From: G963663315 sp965116335
GTDB lineage: Bacteria; Pseudomonadota; Gammaproteobacteria; Arenicellales; Poriferihabitantaceae
Assembly: GCA_965116335.1 (NCBI GenBank)
Contig: OZ220677.1
Span: forward strand, 1,488,001 to 1,552,000
Direction of reading: 5' to 3'
Length of the DNA stretch: 64,000 nucleotides
Both the position numbers and the translations under genes were made by a program. The notes below the pieces were generated by a model that saw only the letters and a list, made by a program, of their open reading frames with translations, made no database searches and was not told the origin of the DNA. Of the stretch, positions 63,583 through 64,000 are shown in pieces (positions within the stretch are counted from its first letter, which is position 1; the number at the start of each line of letters is the position of its first letter).

Positions 63583-64000
63583 AAATCGAGCGCCCCGATC
63601 AGCTCAGAAAAATGGGGGCGGACAAACGGCATGGTCTGTGTTGATCCGTAGTACAGGGTTTGCTCGGGCGTAACCAGAAAGAGTCCCGGCTCAGAAAACA
63701 GCGCAGGCTCTTCGATACCGATGGATGTCTTGCCGCGTGAAGTAGAGATATAAAGCCCCCATTCTTTGGCTTTCGCTAAATCCAGACCATAACCAAAGCG
63801 CAGTTTGTCCGCCTTGATTTTATCTGCCATGCCCTGTGCGCGTTCCTGTTCATCCGAGCTCACCGCAATCACGTTGACACCGCGCTCGGCAAACTCGTCC
63901 ACCCTCTTTTCCAACTCGGTCAGATAATTAGCGCAAATCGGGCAATGCAGTCCGCGATAAAAACAGATCAGGGTACCGCGTTCTGAGGATTCGTTTGAGA
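63531..64000 (-). CDS. Peroxiredoxin-like (AhpC/TSA) protein, partial
   Basis: The 3' part of a thioredoxin-fold gene that enters from beyond the right end. Visible: VIAVSSDEQERAQGMADKI, FGYGLDLAKAKEWGLYIS and ALFSEPGLFLVTPEQTLYYG. Further upstream the minus strand reads a CxxC-like region (FYRGLHCPICANYL). It should be a peroxide-reducing enzyme. The C-terminal codons are duplicated at 62784-62860. Confidence 0.8.
   Translation of the reverse strand, partial: SNESSERGTLICFYRGLHCPICANYLTELEKRVDEFAERGVNVIAVSSDEQERAQGMADKIKADKLRFGYGLDLAKAKEWGLYISTSRGKTSIGIEEPALFSEPGLFLVTPEQTLYYGSTQTMPFVRPHFSELIGALDFAIKNNYPARGEYVGGV

Noticed and set aside
1..64000. CRISPR arrays, tRNA or rRNA genes
   Set aside because: I saw no regular spaced repeats and no tRNA-like cloverleaf or rRNA segments by eye.

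Overview
The window reads as a chromosomal segment of a gammaproteobacterium. The housekeeping genes point that way: kdsD-lptC-lptA-lptB-hpf-ptsN-rapZ(C-terminal)-NPr-EI, pyrG-kdsA-eno-ftsB, acnA, hemJ and katG all have gammaproteobacterial neighbours. The many insertion sequences, restriction-modification genes and toxin-antitoxin remnants suggest a strain under heavy mobile-element traffic, possibly marine or host-associated. The habitat is inference only.

Layout. (1) 1-10,024: a DUF1127 protein with a coupled 29-residue membrane peptide, hemJ, acnA, a small heat-shock protein, then a leftward group (enolase-superfamily enzyme, periplasmic binding protein, BCCT carrier) that looks like uptake and processing of a betaine-like or polyamine-like compound, and a divergent acyl-CoA ligase. 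(2) 10,025-29,230: a defence island. A leftward composite operon runs SNF2-type helicase, DUF4391, type III methyltransferase Mod2, an AlbA/Schlafen-domain protein, a second Mod (Mod1) and the type III nuclease subunit Res. Both mod genes carry a poly-G tract inside the coding region; Mod2 is in frame and Mod1 out of frame, the signature of a phase-variable methylome. An IS5-type element has cut the last codons off res. Beyond it lie an XRE-ImmA/IrrE regulator with a perfect 17-bp inverted-repeat operator, a PIN-domain gene, a frameshifted small gene pair and another IS, with copies of a mod-promoter repeat scattered among them. (3) 29,233-41,894: core genes. The conserved lpt-rpoN-pts arrangement is present but lacks kdsC and rpoN and has only the C-terminal half of RapZ; an IS sits exactly between lptB and hpf. 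(4) 41,905-46,657: a corrinoid-dependent methyl-transfer cluster (reductive activator, methyl-tetrahydrofolate methyltransferase, two accessory proteins, corrinoid protein) whose substrate-specific methyltransferase is not in the window. (5) 46,765-50,937: a phosphoribosyltransferase, katG, an MFS efflux pump. (6) 51,481-62,640: a second defence region with a DUF1156-type DNA methylase plus a PD-(D/E)XK nuclease, an unrecognised two-gene module (cysteine-rich, probably alpha-helical-repeat protein plus a PD-(D/E)XK-like protein), a broken AbiE pair, a DUF4143 fragment, an Mrr-type endonuclease and an IS1380 element. (7) 62,641-64,000: a VapB fragment, a BrnT/BrnA toxin-antitoxin cassette between two 77-bp direct repeats, and the 3' part of a peroxiredoxin gene that runs out of the window.

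The strongest candidates for something new are the twin phase-variable Mod proteins sharing one Res inside a helicase/DUF4391/AlbA operon, and the unrecognised two-gene module at 54,587-58,529. Several homopolymer frameshifts could be biological or sequencing errors, and this cannot be resolved from the sequence alone.
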